Positions 26,258-34,871 of a stretch of 44,138 bases of DNA are shown here, piece by piece; position 1 is the stretch's first letter; each line of letters starts with the position of its first letter. The translations under genes and the position numbers were made by a program. The notes under the pieces are model-generated. The model saw only the letters and a program-made list of their open reading frames with translations, was not told the origin of the DNA and searched no databases. This stretch comes from Actinomycetes bacterium (GTDB lineage: Bacteria; Actinomycetota; Actinomycetes; Propionibacteriales; Propionibacteriaceae). Location of the stretch: positions 1 to 44,138 of the forward strand of contig JAEXAS010000020.1 in NCBI GenBank assembly GCA_023458095.1. The letters are read 5' to 3'.

Positions 26258-26528
26258 GCGGCCCAAGGATGGCGGTACCTCCTCACGGGGTGCCGCCATT
26301 CGGCGTTCCGCAGGAACTTCGGACGCCCGGGCAGCGCGCGCCCGGGAACTGCATCGCAAGGCCGTCGAAGCCGATGAACTGGCCGCTCGGCTGCGCGCCG
26401 AACGCGATGCCTTGATTCTTCGCCTCCGGGCCGAAGACCCGCAGCGATGGTCCTATGGCGCCCTGGCTGTCGCCCTAGGCTGCAGCCGAGAACTTGTCGC
26501 CCTAGTGGTGCGGCGATCTCGCGCCTAA
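26250..26528 (+). CDS. Small basic HTH-like protein cotranscribed with Ro60
   Basis: A 92-residue protein starting at a GTG inside the Ro60 gene (8-bp overlap). It is rich in Arg, Ala and Glu. The middle (about residues 30-60) is predicted helical, RELHRKAVEADELAARLRAE, possibly a coiled coil; the end, WSYGALAVALGCSRELVALV, looks like a helix-turn-helix of the sigma-4/HTH type. I do not recognise the family. Its fixed place behind Ro60 suggests a regulator of the locus, perhaps binding the palindrome at 24119-24136, or a nucleic-acid-binding partner; both are inference. Confidence 0.65.
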   Translation: MPERPKDGGTSSRGAAIRRSAGTSDARAARARELHRKAVEADELAARLRAERDALILRLRAEDPQRWSYGALAVALGCSRELVALVVRRSRA

Positions 26529-26592
26529 ACGATTCGCGCCCGCCCGCGTCCGCCCGACCCGCCCAGGTTCGCCCACGTCAGCCCCCACCCCA

Positions 26593-26658
26593 AGACGCTC
26601 CCAAAACACGCAGGTGCTCCCGAACCTTCGGGAGCACCTGCGCGTTTTGGGAGCGTTT
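26593..26658. terminator. Very long hairpin (30-bp arms, 2-base loop) after the Ro60 operon
   Basis: Arms 26595-26624 and 26627-26656 are reverse complements except for one A/C mismatch, with only CC between them; one wobble and one A-T pair extend the stem to 26593/26658. There is no long T-run (TTT only). It may end Ro60 operon transcription or be a dispersed palindromic repeat. Confidence 0.6.
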
Positions 26659-26836
26659 GCGCAGTTGATCTGGACGTTGGGTGCGTAGTAAGCGCGGGGT
26701 TGGGGGCCGGGTGCGGGTTTGGTCACAACTCGGTATCGGCTCGATCGCGTGGACCACTCGCGCGGGGAGGCACCGATAGTGTTCTGGTGCCGGTTTCTAG
26801 TCGGGCCGGACGAGTCCTGATGCCAAGGAGGCATAA
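26659..26836 (+). promoter_or_regulatory. Upstream region of the nucleoside-transport operon
   Basis: A 6-bp inverted repeat GGCACC/GGTGCC (26769-26774, 26786-26791) surrounds TAGTGT (26777-26782), a possible -10. A start near 26789 would give a leader of about 48 bases ending in AAGGAGG. No matching -35 is evident, so this is tentative. Confidence 0.3.
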
Positions 26837-27907
26837 GTGAAGAAGTCATTGATCATCCCCAGCGTGGTTGGGGCGTTGGCGTTGGCCATTGCCGGCTGCG
26901 CGGCTCCCCCCAGCCCGTCCGGTGGCCCCAGCGCGAGTGTGACGCCGATCGATTACAAGGCCTGCATGGTCTCCGATTCCGGCGGTTTCGACGACAAGTC
27001 CTTCAATGAGACCGCCTATGCGGGTTTGACCCGGGCGAAGAACGAGTTGGGTGTCCAGACCGGTGAGGTCCAGTCGAAGACCAATGCTGACTACGCCCAG
27101 AACATCAAGGCGATGTTGGACGCCAAGTGCAATCTGATCATCACGGTCGGGTTCAACCTCGGGACCGCCACGGAGAAGGCTGCTGCCGCCAACCCCGATG
27201 TGGACTTCGCCATCGTCGACTACTCCTACACCAAGCCGACCGCGAACCTCAAGGGACTTGTGTTCAACACGGGTGAGCCTTCCTTTATGGCCGGTTACCT
27301 CGCTGCCTCGCTTACCAAGAGTGGCAAGGTTGGTACCTTCGGCGGCGCCGAGTACCCGTCCGTGACGGCCTTCATGTCTGGCTATGCCCAAGGCGTCGAG
27401 TACTACAACAAGGCCAAGAGTAAGAGCGTCCAGGTGCTCGGCTGGGACCTGAAGAACCCGAAGGGTGGCACCTTCATCGCATCGGGCAGCTTCGAGGACG
27501 TTGCTGGTGGCAAGCAGGTCGCCACGAACCTGGTGGCCCAGGGCGCTGACATCGTGTTGCCGGTTGCCGGTCCTGCCGGTGAAGGCTCCTTGCAGCTTGC
27601 CCAGGCCAGCAATGGCAAGGTCGCCTCGATGTGGGTCGACACTGACGGCTGCATCAGCCAGGAGAAGTACTGCCCGGTGATCCCCAGCTCGGTCGGCAAG
27701 GCGATGGACGTCGCCGTCTTCGACACCATCAAGTCCGCAATCGATGGTGGGTTCAACAACGAGGCGTACGTCGGAACCCTGGCCAATGGTGGCGCCTACC
27801 TTGCCCCGTTCCATGACTGGGACTCCAAGGTGAGTGCTGAGACCAAGACCGAACTCGATCAGATCAAGGCCGACATCATTTCCGGCAAGATCAAGGTCGC
27901 CAGCTAG
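26837..27907 (+). CDS. BMP-family nucleoside-binding lipoprotein (ABC transporter)
   Basis: A 356-residue substrate-binding lipoprotein. The signal peptide ends in LAIAGC (Cys21), then a short Ser/Pro linker and the BMP/PnrA domain: GGFDDKSFNETAYAGL near the N-terminus, NPDVDFAIVDY, and VLPVAGPAGEGSLQ. BMP-family proteins bind purine and pyrimidine nucleosides outside the membrane. GTG 26837 follows AAGGAGG by 5 bases. It is first in an operon with an ATPase, two permeases and two nucleoside deaminases, which supports a nucleoside substrate. A 15-bp hairpin follows the gene and may favour its expression over the downstream genes. Confidence 0.92.
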   Translation: MKKSLIIPSVVGALALAIAGCAAPPSPSGGPSASVTPIDYKACMVSDSGGFDDKSFNETAYAGLTRAKNELGVQTGEVQSKTNADYAQNIKAMLDAKCNLIITVGFNLGTATEKAAAANPDVDFAIVDYSYTKPTANLKGLVFNTGEPSFMAGYLAASLTKSGKVGTFGGAEYPSVTAFMSGYAQGVEYYNKAKSKSVQVLGWDLKNPKGGTFIASGSFEDVAGGKQVATNLVAQGADIVLPVAGPAGEGSLQLAQASNGKVASMWVDTDGCISQEKYCPVIPSSVGKAMDVAVFDTIKSAIDGGFNNEAYVGTLANGGAYLAPFHDWDSKVSAETKTELDQIKADIISGKIKVAS

Positions 27908-27919
27908 TTGTGAGACTGG

Positions 27920-27953
27920 TTGAGGGGAGGGAGGTTCTCCTCCCTCCCCTCAA
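27920..27953 (+). terminator. Perfect 15-bp hairpin between binding protein and ABC ATPase genes
   Basis: Arms 27920-27934 and 27939-27953 are exact complements (TTGAGGGGAGGGAGG and its complement) with loop TTCT. It lacks a T-tract and sits inside an operon, so I read it as a partial terminator or 3'-end stabiliser of the binding-protein mRNA. Confidence 0.6.
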
Positions 27954-27973
27954 TGACGTGGAAGGACCCTGAG

Positions 27974-29533
27974 GTGCCACAACCCGATGCGCCGGGATTG
28001 GAACTGCGCGACATCACCAAGCGATTCGGTAGTTTCGTCGCCAACGACCAGGTCAGTTTCGACGTACGACCAGGGGAGATTCACTGTCTTCTCGGTGAGA
28101 ACGGCGCCGGAAAATCGACGTTGATGAACGTCCTGTACGGACTGCTGCAGCCTGACGGTGGCGGCATTCGGGTGGACGGTGTCGACCAACACTTCGACAA
28201 CCCGCGCCAGGCCATGGGCGCTGGCATCGGAATGGTGCACCAACACTTCATGCTGGTCGAGGTCTTCACTGTCGCCGAAAACCTGATTTTGGGTCGGGAG
28301 CGGGGACCGGTCCTCAATCTCGATCAAGCGCGCAAGGCGGTCACTGAGCTTGCCCAGCGCTACAACCTGCCCGTCGACCCGGACGCCCTCATCGAGGACC
28401 TGCCGGTCGGGATTCAGCAACGGGTAGAGATTCTCAAAGCTCTGGCGAACGACGCCAAGTATCTGATCTTCGACGAGCCCACCGCCGTGCTCACCCCCCA
28501 GGAGATCGATGAACTGATGCTGGTGATGCAAAGACTCCGCGATGACGGAAGAGGCATCATCTTCATCACCCACAAGCTTCGGGAAGTCCGCGCGGTGGCA
28601 GATCGCATCACGGTGCTGCGCCGTGGTGCGGTGGTCGGCAGCGCGGAGCCCACAACCTCCGAGGCGCAGTTGGCTGAGCTCATGGTGGGACGGTCAGTGG
28701 CGCTGCGCATCGAGAAGCCCCCGGCTACAGTTGGTGAGGTTCGGCTGCAGGTCGAGGGTCTCACCGTGGCCAATACGGTCGGGGCGGTGGCTGTCGACGA
28801 GTTGAGCTTCGATGTCTCCGGCGGCGAAATCCTGTGTATCGCCGGTGTTCAGGGCAATGGGCAATCCGAACTCGCTGAAGCGCTGTTAGGGACCGCCCAG
28901 GTGGTGAGTGGCTCCATCACGCTGGACGGCATCGACATCACCCGGGCCAAGCCCCGGCAAACCATTGCCGCGGGAATGGGCTTCGTTCCCGAAGACCGTC
29001 AACACGATGGGTTCGTTGAATCGTTTACCGTGGCTGAGAACTTGGTGCTCAACCGCAGTCGGGAAGCGGAGTTCAGCCGAGGGCTGTCGCTGAAGCTTGA
29101 CGCCATCGCCGACAACGCCAATGCGGTCATCGGTGAGTACGACATTCGTACCGAGTCGATCCGAAAGCTCGCTGGGCAGCTCTCCGGCGGCAACGCGCAG
29201 AAGCTGGTGCTCGCCCGGGAACTGTCCCGCGACCTTGCGGTGCTGGTGGCCAGTCAACCGACCCGCGGTGTGGACGTCGGCGCAATCGAGTTCCTGCACA
29301 AGCGGATCATCGCCGAACGGGACACCGGCGCGGCCGTCGTGATCATCTCCACCGAGCTCGAAGAGGTGGAGGCGCTCGCAGATCGCATCCTAGTGATGTA
29401 CCGGGGACGGTCGGTGGGTATCGCGCCTCCCGACACGCCTCGGGAGGTTCTGGGTCTGATGATGGCTGGCGTCCCCTATGCGGACGCGTTGGCCAGCGCA
29501 TCTGAGCATGCGGATAGGGAAAGGGGCGAATGA
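27974..29533 (+). CDS. Nucleoside ABC transporter ATP-binding protein
   Basis: A 519-residue tandem ABC ATPase (RbsA/YufO type) energising nucleoside import. The first domain has Walker A GENGAGKST (Gly41-Thr49), a signature-like DLPVGIQQRVEILKAL and Walker B YLIFDEPTAVLTP. The second domain has a changed P-loop, GVQGNGQSEL, with Gln in place of Lys, and an intact LSGGNAQKLVLARE, as usual in this family. GTG 27974 is chosen because GGAAGGA lies 7 bases upstream; ATG 27953 would place the start at the last base of a strong hairpin. It overlaps the next gene by 4 bp. Confidence 0.9.
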   Translation: MPQPDAPGLELRDITKRFGSFVANDQVSFDVRPGEIHCLLGENGAGKSTLMNVLYGLLQPDGGGIRVDGVDQHFDNPRQAMGAGIGMVHQHFMLVEVFTVAENLILGRERGPVLNLDQARKAVTELAQRYNLPVDPDALIEDLPVGIQQRVEILKALANDAKYLIFDEPTAVLTPQEIDELMLVMQRLRDDGRGIIFITHKLREVRAVADRITVLRRGAVVGSAEPTTSEAQLAELMVGRSVALRIEKPPATVGEVRLQVEGLTVANTVGAVAVDELSFDVSGGEILCIAGVQGNGQSELAEALLGTAQVVSGSITLDGIDITRAKPRQTIAAGMGFVPEDRQHDGFVESFTVAENLVLNRSREAEFSRGLSLKLDAIADNANAVIGEYDIRTESIRKLAGQLSGGNAQKLVLARELSRDLAVLVASQPTRGVDVGAIEFLHKRIIAERDTGAAVVIISTELEEVEALADRILVMYRGRSVGIAPPDTPREVLGLMMAGVPYADALASASEHADRERGE

Positions 29534-30717
29534 TGAGCCTCGAAGGACTGCGCGAACGAACACGTTCCTATGCGTCGGAGAACTGGCATACCTGGGTGAC
29601 GACGCTGGCCGCAATCGTGCTGGCCTTGATCGTGGGCGCCATCTTGATGGTGGTGACCGACCCGGCGGTCATGGCGAACTTCGCTTACCTGTTCACCGCC
29701 CCGCAACTGGCTCTGGGCGGTGCCTGGGCGAAGGTGTCCAGTGCCTATTCGGCCTTGCTCGCCGGTGCGATCGGCAGCCCCGAGGCACTCGCTCACACCA
29801 CCTCCAAAGCAGCCCCACTGATCAGCGCCGGGCTTGGTGTCGGTTTGGCTTTCCGGGCGGGATTGTTCAATATCGGCGCCCAGGGCCAGGCCGTCATGGG
29901 CTCGATCGTGGCCGCCTACATCGGGTTTGCGGTGCCGCTTCCCTACGGTCTGCATCTTCTGGTTGCCGTGGTGGGGGGCATCATCGCCGGTGCCATTTGG
30001 GGTGGGATCGTGGGCTGGCTCAAAGCAGCAACTGGTGCTCATGAGGTGATCGTCACCATCATGATGAACTACATCGCCGGTGGAATTCTGGCGTGGCTGC
30101 TCACCACGGCGGCTTTCCAGGCGCCGGGTCGCAACGATCCCATTTCGCCGCTGATTCTGCCGACTGCGGCGTTCCCGTCGATCTACGGACAGTTCCACGT
30201 GGGCTTCCTGGTTGCCCTGCTGGCCGCGGCGTTCGTGTGGTGGCTGTTGGATCGCTCCACGACCGGGTTCGCGATCCGCGCGGTGGGCGCGAACCCCTTC
30301 GCAGCGGCCAATGCTGGAATGAGTGTTTCGAGAACCATGGTCATCACGATGACCGTTGCCGGTGGCCTGGCCGGCCTGGCCGGTGTGCAAGCCGCACTGG
30401 GCCCAAGCGCCAACGGCATCGCGGTGCCGCTGAGTGTTGGCCTGGTGGGTACGGTCGGCTTCGACGCCATCACGGTGGCCTTGTTGGGCCGATCGAACCC
30501 GGTGGGCATCGTCTTTGCCGGCCTGCTCTTCGGTGGTCTGAATGCCGGTGGGCTGGCCATGCAATCGGCTGCGCAGACGCCGCAGACCTTGACCATGGTT
30601 TTGCAGGCATTGGTGGTTCTGTTCGTCGCGGCACCGGCCTTGGTCGAGACGCTGTTGCCTTTCTTGAAACGACGAAAGCGACCTGAGGCTGCCGCAGTCC
30701 AGGGAGGTGCGGCATGA
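29530..30717 (+). CDS. Nucleoside ABC transporter permease 1
   Basis: A 395-residue inner-membrane permease of the BPD_transp_2 family with about nine to ten hydrophobic segments. Family features include FRAGLFNIGAQGQ, AHEVIVTIMMNYIA and GFAIRAVGANPFAAANAGM. It pairs with the following permease to form the channel. It starts at ATG overlapping the ATPase stop (ATGATG at 29530; the second ATG at 29533 is an alternative) and overlaps the next start (ATGA at 30714). Confidence 0.91.
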   Translation: MMSLEGLRERTRSYASENWHTWVTTLAAIVLALIVGAILMVVTDPAVMANFAYLFTAPQLALGGAWAKVSSAYSALLAGAIGSPEALAHTTSKAAPLISAGLGVGLAFRAGLFNIGAQGQAVMGSIVAAYIGFAVPLPYGLHLLVAVVGGIIAGAIWGGIVGWLKAATGAHEVIVTIMMNYIAGGILAWLLTTAAFQAPGRNDPISPLILPTAAFPSIYGQFHVGFLVALLAAAFVWWLLDRSTTGFAIRAVGANPFAAANAGMSVSRTMVITMTVAGGLAGLAGVQAALGPSANGIAVPLSVGLVGTVGFDAITVALLGRSNPVGIVFAGLLFGGLNAGGLAMQSAAQTPQTLTMVLQALVVLFVAAPALVETLLPFLKRRKRPEAAAVQGGAA

Positions 30718-32009
30718 CCGCCACCGTGAGCGGTGCCGACCTGGTGGGTCGGGGAGATCTTGTGCGTGTGGAGTCTGCCGATGACCGTCGAGCTCGCCTC
30801 TCGACCGGCTCGCTGATCGTCGCGACCGGGTTGCTGTTGGCCGGGTTGAGTTTCAACTCCGGAGAGGTGGCCAGCTTCGCGCTCTCCAATGCCTTTGATG
30901 AGGTTGTGCTACCCACTGTGGCAGTGCCGGCGTTGCCGGTGGTGGCCATCAGCGCAGTGCTGTGTCTGATCTCCGGCGGGGGCTTGCTGTCGGGTCGGTT
31001 GAGTCGCGGTTGGCGTCGCGTCGCAGGCACCACCGCGGCCATCGCTTTCGTCGCGGGCTTCCTCAGTTGGGCGGCGGCCACCAGCACTTTGCCCTTCCCG
31101 GTCAGCAACCAGCTTTCGGGGACGGTGGCGACGGCGACCCCGCTCATTCTCGGCGCGCTCGCCGGTGTCCTGGGCGAACGTGCCGGTGTGGTGAATGTCG
31201 CTATTGAGGGTCAGTTCTTGAACGCAGCCTTTGCCGCTGCGGTCGTCGGTTCGATCACCCAGTCGATTCCGGCCGCCCTCATTGCTGCGGTACTCACCTC
31301 GGTGGCCACCGCGGCGCTGCTGGCACTGTTCGCCATCAAGTACCTGGTCGATCAGGTGGTGCTGGGCGTGGTGATCAACCTGCTGGCTTCGGGCCTGACC
31401 GGGTTCATCTTCGACCAACTCATCCAGCCCAACTCGCGGACGCTGAACGATGCGCCCACCATGCAGACGATTCCGTTGGGGCCGTTGGCCGATATCCCGT
31501 TCTTGGGGCCGATTCTGTTCAATCAGACGATCCTGGTCTACCTGGCGGTGATCTCGGTCGGTCTGGTCTGGTTCCTGCTGTACAAGACGCGCTGGGGGCT
31601 ACGGGTTCGCTCGGTAGGGGAGCATCCACGCGCGGCCGATACCGTGGGTATCTCGGTGCTCGCGGTGCGCTGGCAAGCCGTGCTGGTGGGCGGAATCTTC
31701 GCCGGTCTGGGCGGTGCCTTCTTCACAGTCGGATCCACCGGTTCGTTCACCAAAGACATGACCGTCGGCAATGGCTTCATCGCCTTGGCGGCGCTGATCA
31801 TGGGACGCTGGCATCCGATCTGGGCCGCCTTGATGGCGTTGTTCTTCGGATTCGTCACCCAGATGGCGTCGCAGCTTCAGACCATGTCCACCCCTGTGCC
31901 CAGCCAACTCCTGCTGATGCTGCCCTACATCGCGACGATCATCGCGGTGGCAGGCTTGATCGGCAAGAGTCGAGCGCCGGCCGCCGACGGAAAGCCCTAC
32001 GTCAAGTGA
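30714..32009 (+). CDS. Nucleoside ABC transporter permease 2
   Basis: A 431-residue permease, the second half of the translocation pore. The N-terminal 130 residues contain extra hydrophobic segments ahead of the conserved core (LAGVLGERAGVVNVAIEGQF, then TRWGLRVRSVGEHPRAADTVG). It overlaps the preceding permease and the following cytidine deaminase gene by 4 bp each, so transporter and catabolic genes are one translational unit. Confidence 0.91.
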   Translation: MTATVSGADLVGRGDLVRVESADDRRARLSTGSLIVATGLLLAGLSFNSGEVASFALSNAFDEVVLPTVAVPALPVVAISAVLCLISGGGLLSGRLSRGWRRVAGTTAAIAFVAGFLSWAAATSTLPFPVSNQLSGTVATATPLILGALAGVLGERAGVVNVAIEGQFLNAAFAAAVVGSITQSIPAALIAAVLTSVATAALLALFAIKYLVDQVVLGVVINLLASGLTGFIFDQLIQPNSRTLNDAPTMQTIPLGPLADIPFLGPILFNQTILVYLAVISVGLVWFLLYKTRWGLRVRSVGEHPRAADTVGISVLAVRWQAVLVGGIFAGLGGAFFTVGSTGSFTKDMTVGNGFIALAALIMGRWHPIWAALMALFFGFVTQMASQLQTMSTPVPSQLLLMLPYIATIIAVAGLIGKSRAPAADGKPYVK

Positions 32010-32437
32010 GCAGCATCGATTGGTCCCTCCTGCGCAGCCAGGCCAAGGAGTTCTGCGCACATGCCTATGCGCCCTACTCCCGGTATCCGGTGGGGGCGGC
32101 CGCGCTGGTCGACGACGGACGTATCGTCGGCGGCTGCAATGTGGAGAATGCCTCCTACGGGCTGAGCCTGTGTGCCGAATGCGGATTGGTTTCCACCCTC
32201 ATCGCCAGCGGCGGTGGCCGGCTGGTCGCCTTCAGTTGCTGCAACAAGCTAGGGGAGTTGTTGATGCCCTGCGGACGTTGTCGTCAACTGCTCTATGAGC
32301 ACGGCGGGGCCGCCCTGTTGATGGATACCCCGGCCGGAGTGATGCCGATGCGCGAGGTGTTGCCTCAGGCCTTTGGACCCGATGACCTGGCGCATGTCGC
32401 CGACCACGCCGATTCGGCAGAAAGCAGCCAACAATGA
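32006..32437 (+). CDS. cdd: Cytidine deaminase
   Basis: A 143-residue tetrameric-type zinc enzyme converting (deoxy)cytidine to (deoxy)uridine. Key residues: CAEC with Cys56 (zinc) and Glu58 (catalytic), and PCGRCRQ with Cys89 and Cys92 (zinc). YAPYSRYPVGAA is the usual N-terminal motif. The GTG start overlaps the permease stop (GTGA). Its position in the uptake operon shows that imported nucleosides are used at once. Confidence 0.95.
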   Translation: MSSIDWSLLRSQAKEFCAHAYAPYSRYPVGAAALVDDGRIVGGCNVENASYGLSLCAECGLVSTLIASGGGRLVAFSCCNKLGELLMPCGRCRQLLYEHGGAALLMDTPAGVMPMREVLPQAFGPDDLAHVADHADSAESSQQ

Positions 32438-33507
32438 GTGTTTCGGTCGACCTGTGTCGCACGATGCCGAAGGTGGCACTGCACGACCATCTGGACGGCG
32501 GGCTGCGTCCGCAGACGGTGTTGGAGGAGGCCGCCAAGATCGGCCACGAGTTGCCGGCCGATGACGCCGAATCCCTGGGCCGTTGGTTCTATGAGGCCGC
32601 CGATTCCGGATCGTTGGTGCGCTATCTGGAGACCTTCGCCCACACCGTGGCGGTGATGCAGAGTGCTGAGTCGCTGCGGCGCGTCGCCCGGGAGTTCGTG
32701 CTTGACCAGGCCGCCGATGGCGTGATCTATGCCGAAGCCCGGTGGGCACCCGAGCAGCACGTGGCCGGTGGCTTGACTCTGCGACAGGCCATCGAGGCGG
32801 TTCGCGACGGGCTGGCCGAAGGCATGGCCGTGGCTCGCCAGGACGGCCGCGACATCATCGCCCAGCAGATCGTCACCGCGATGCGGCACGTCGATCAGCC
32901 CACCACGGAAATCGCTGAACTAGCTGTGGCCTATCGCGACGACTCTGTGTGTGGCTTCGATATCGCTGGCGCCGAGGACGGCTTCGCGCCCACGCGGCTG
33001 GTGGCATCTTTCGACTTTCTGCGCGAGCAGTTGATGGAGTACACCATCCACGCCGGCGAGGCCGCGGGGGTGGATTCGATTGCTGCTGCGGTCGGGACCT
33101 GCGGAGCCTCCCGGGTCGGCCACGGGGTCCGCCTGGTGGAGGATATCGCCGCGGACGGCTCCTTGGGTCGGCTGGCCCAATACGTCCTGGATCGGCAACT
33201 TCCGTTGGAGGTCTGCCCGTCATCCAATCTGCAAACCGGGATCTGTGAGCGCATCGCCGACCATCCCTTCGCCCAGTTGGCCACAGCCGGGTTCCGGGTG
33301 ACGGTGAACTGTGACAACCGATTGATGAGCGCCACCACCCTCAGCCGTGAGTTCCACCTGCTCAGCGAGGCCTTCGGTTACGACCTGTCCGCCCTGCGTG
33401 GATTCGTGCTCAATGGCGCCGGTGCTGCTTTCCTGCCCTTCGACCAGCGACAGGAGCTGATCGAGAAGGTGAATCGCGGCTTCGACGCCTTGATCGTTTC
33501 AAACTAG
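32434..33507 (+). CDS. add: Adenosine deaminase
   Basis: A 357-residue zinc enzyme that deaminates adenosine and deoxyadenosine to inosine forms. Zinc and catalytic motifs: HDHLDGG (His17, His19), TIHAGEAAG and RVGHGVRL. The site near the C-terminus reads VNCDNRLMS, where many relatives have the TDDP sequence; the aspartate is retained and this variant is common in actinobacterial enzymes as I recall. It overlaps cdd by 4 bp and ends the operon; no terminator hairpin was found in the following 86 bases. Confidence 0.94.
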   Translation: MSVSVDLCRTMPKVALHDHLDGGLRPQTVLEEAAKIGHELPADDAESLGRWFYEAADSGSLVRYLETFAHTVAVMQSAESLRRVAREFVLDQAADGVIYAEARWAPEQHVAGGLTLRQAIEAVRDGLAEGMAVARQDGRDIIAQQIVTAMRHVDQPTTEIAELAVAYRDDSVCGFDIAGAEDGFAPTRLVASFDFLREQLMEYTIHAGEAAGVDSIAAAVGTCGASRVGHGVRLVEDIAADGSLGRLAQYVLDRQLPLEVCPSSNLQTGICERIADHPFAQLATAGFRVTVNCDNRLMSATTLSREFHLLSEAFGYDLSALRGFVLNGAGAAFLPFDQRQELIEKVNRGFDALIVSN

Positions 33508-33581
33508 CGAGCCGGGAAACAGTTCAGCGATCGTTCACCAAAGGTTCGCATCACATTGATCGGTGCGGCATGTGCCGAGCC

Positions 33582-33587
33582 TAACTT
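33582..33587 (+). promoter_or_regulatory. -10 element TAACTT of the sialic acid locus
   Basis: TAACTT, 6 bases, then GTG 33594, without a Shine-Dalgarno sequence. TTGATC at 33556-33561 is a possible but widely spaced -35. Confidence 0.4.
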
Positions 33588-33593
33588 CGGCTT

Positions 33594-34871
33594 GTGTCCA
33601 CGACCAAGAACCGCCCCGTGCGTTCCGTGGCCGTGCTCGCCGACGCGGACAGTCGTTGGAAGTGGGGCCTGGGACTAGCCCGTCGCCTGCATCCGGCTGC
33701 CTCGATAACCGGCTATCAGTTCGCCGGTGCGACCACACCGAGCCAGCGCCAACTGTCCGAAGCGGGGATCAGTCCCGATTCGGTCCTTGTTGTGACCGCC
33801 GGTGAACTGATAGCCGCCCTCACCGCAGACCCGGTGGACGTGCTGATCCTGTCGCTACCCGGCACGGGTGTGCAGGCCATGTTGCACCTGCTGGCCCACG
33901 CTGACCTCGAGCATCGCCCGTTGGTGGTCACCGGTTACGTGGGGGTCGTCTACGAGCGGGTCGTCGAAGGATTGCTGCTACGTGCAGGCGCCGATGTCAT
34001 CGTGGCCAACAGCCCGGCCGACTTCGAACGTTTCCGGAGCGTGTTCGAGGGCGTCGGCTTCCCCACCGCCTCGTTGGTGCAAAGCCGGTTGCCCTTCCTG
34101 CGTGAACCCGGCCAGCGGTCCAACCCGCGCTTCACTGTCACCTTCGCCGGGCAGCCCGATGTGCCCGAGAGCCGCTCGCAACGGCGCTATCTGGTGCAGC
34201 GGCTGGCCGAGCATGCCGCGCGCCATCCCGAACGGGACGTCCTCATCAAACTGCGCGGCCTGCCTGGCGAGGTCGTCACCCACAACGAGCCCTACCCCTA
34301 TGACGAGATCGTGCGCTCCCTGGGGGCGGGCCGACCCAGCAATCTGAAGCTCGCCGGTGGCGATATGGGCAAGGCTCTCAATCGCACCGATCTGTTGGTG
34401 ACGGTGAGTTCCACCGCGGCGCTGGAGTCGATTCATCGCGGGCTGGCCACCGCCGTGCTGACCGACCTGGGCATCCGTGAATCGCTGGGTAACTCCTACT
34501 TCCTGGGCTCTGGCTGCCTGATCAGTTTCGATGAGGTCGATGCCGGGGCGCTGCCGCTGGCCGACGAATCCTGGACCCGCGCCCATGGTTTGGGTGCGCA
34601 ACCTGACCTGTTGCCTGAGCGGGTGGCTGAGATGCTCACCGGTGCCGACCTGCCTGCACTGCAGCCCTTCTACACCCTGAAAAATGCCAAGGGAATCCTG
34701 CCCGGCATCCTGGCTGGTTACGGCGTGGGCACCGACGGCAAGCCGCTTCCTTTCCTGACGAATGCCGCGCCGGCCGGTCTGCGCCGAGCGGTACGCCAGA
34801 GCGCGCGGCACATGTATCGCCACGGCGCTAACGTGGTGGCGCCCGCGCTGCGAAAGCTGGCCTCGCTATGA
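33594..34871 (+). CDS. Putative glycosyltransferase-like protein (DUF6716 type) of the sialic acid locus
   Basis: A 425-residue soluble protein of GT-B-like appearance: Rossmann-like N-terminal half (VLVVTAGELIAAL, VDVLILSLPG) and a C-terminal half with TDLLVTVSSTAALESIHRGL, recalling the acceptor end of GT-B enzymes. I associate it with the actinobacterial DUF6716 group, from memory only. It is the first gene of a four-gene unit with NeuA-HAD, NeuB and a polysialyltransferase-like protein, each overlapping the next by 4 bp, so a role in making or transferring a sialylated glycan is likely. The GTG start is leaderless by its -10 spacing. Confidence 0.6.
   Translation: MSTTKNRPVRSVAVLADADSRWKWGLGLARRLHPAASITGYQFAGATTPSQRQLSEAGISPDSVLVVTAGELIAALTADPVDVLILSLPGTGVQAMLHLLAHADLEHRPLVVTGYVGVVYERVVEGLLLRAGADVIVANSPADFERFRSVFEGVGFPTASLVQSRLPFLREPGQRSNPRFTVTFAGQPDVPESRSQRRYLVQRLAEHAARHPERDVLIKLRGLPGEVVTHNEPYPYDEIVRSLGAGRPSNLKLAGGDMGKALNRTDLLVTVSSTAALESIHRGLATAVLTDLGIRESLGNSYFLGSGCLISFDEVDAGALPLADESWTRAHGLGAQPDLLPERVAEMLTGADLPALQPFYTLKNAKGILPGILAGYGVGTDGKPLPFLTNAAPAGLRRAVRQSARHMYRHGANVVAPALRKLASL

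Noticed and set aside
27953..27973. ATG 27953 as start of the ABC ATPase.
   Set aside because: Its A is the last base of a strong hairpin and it lacks its own accessible ribosome-binding site, whereas GTG 27974 has GGAAGGA at good distance.
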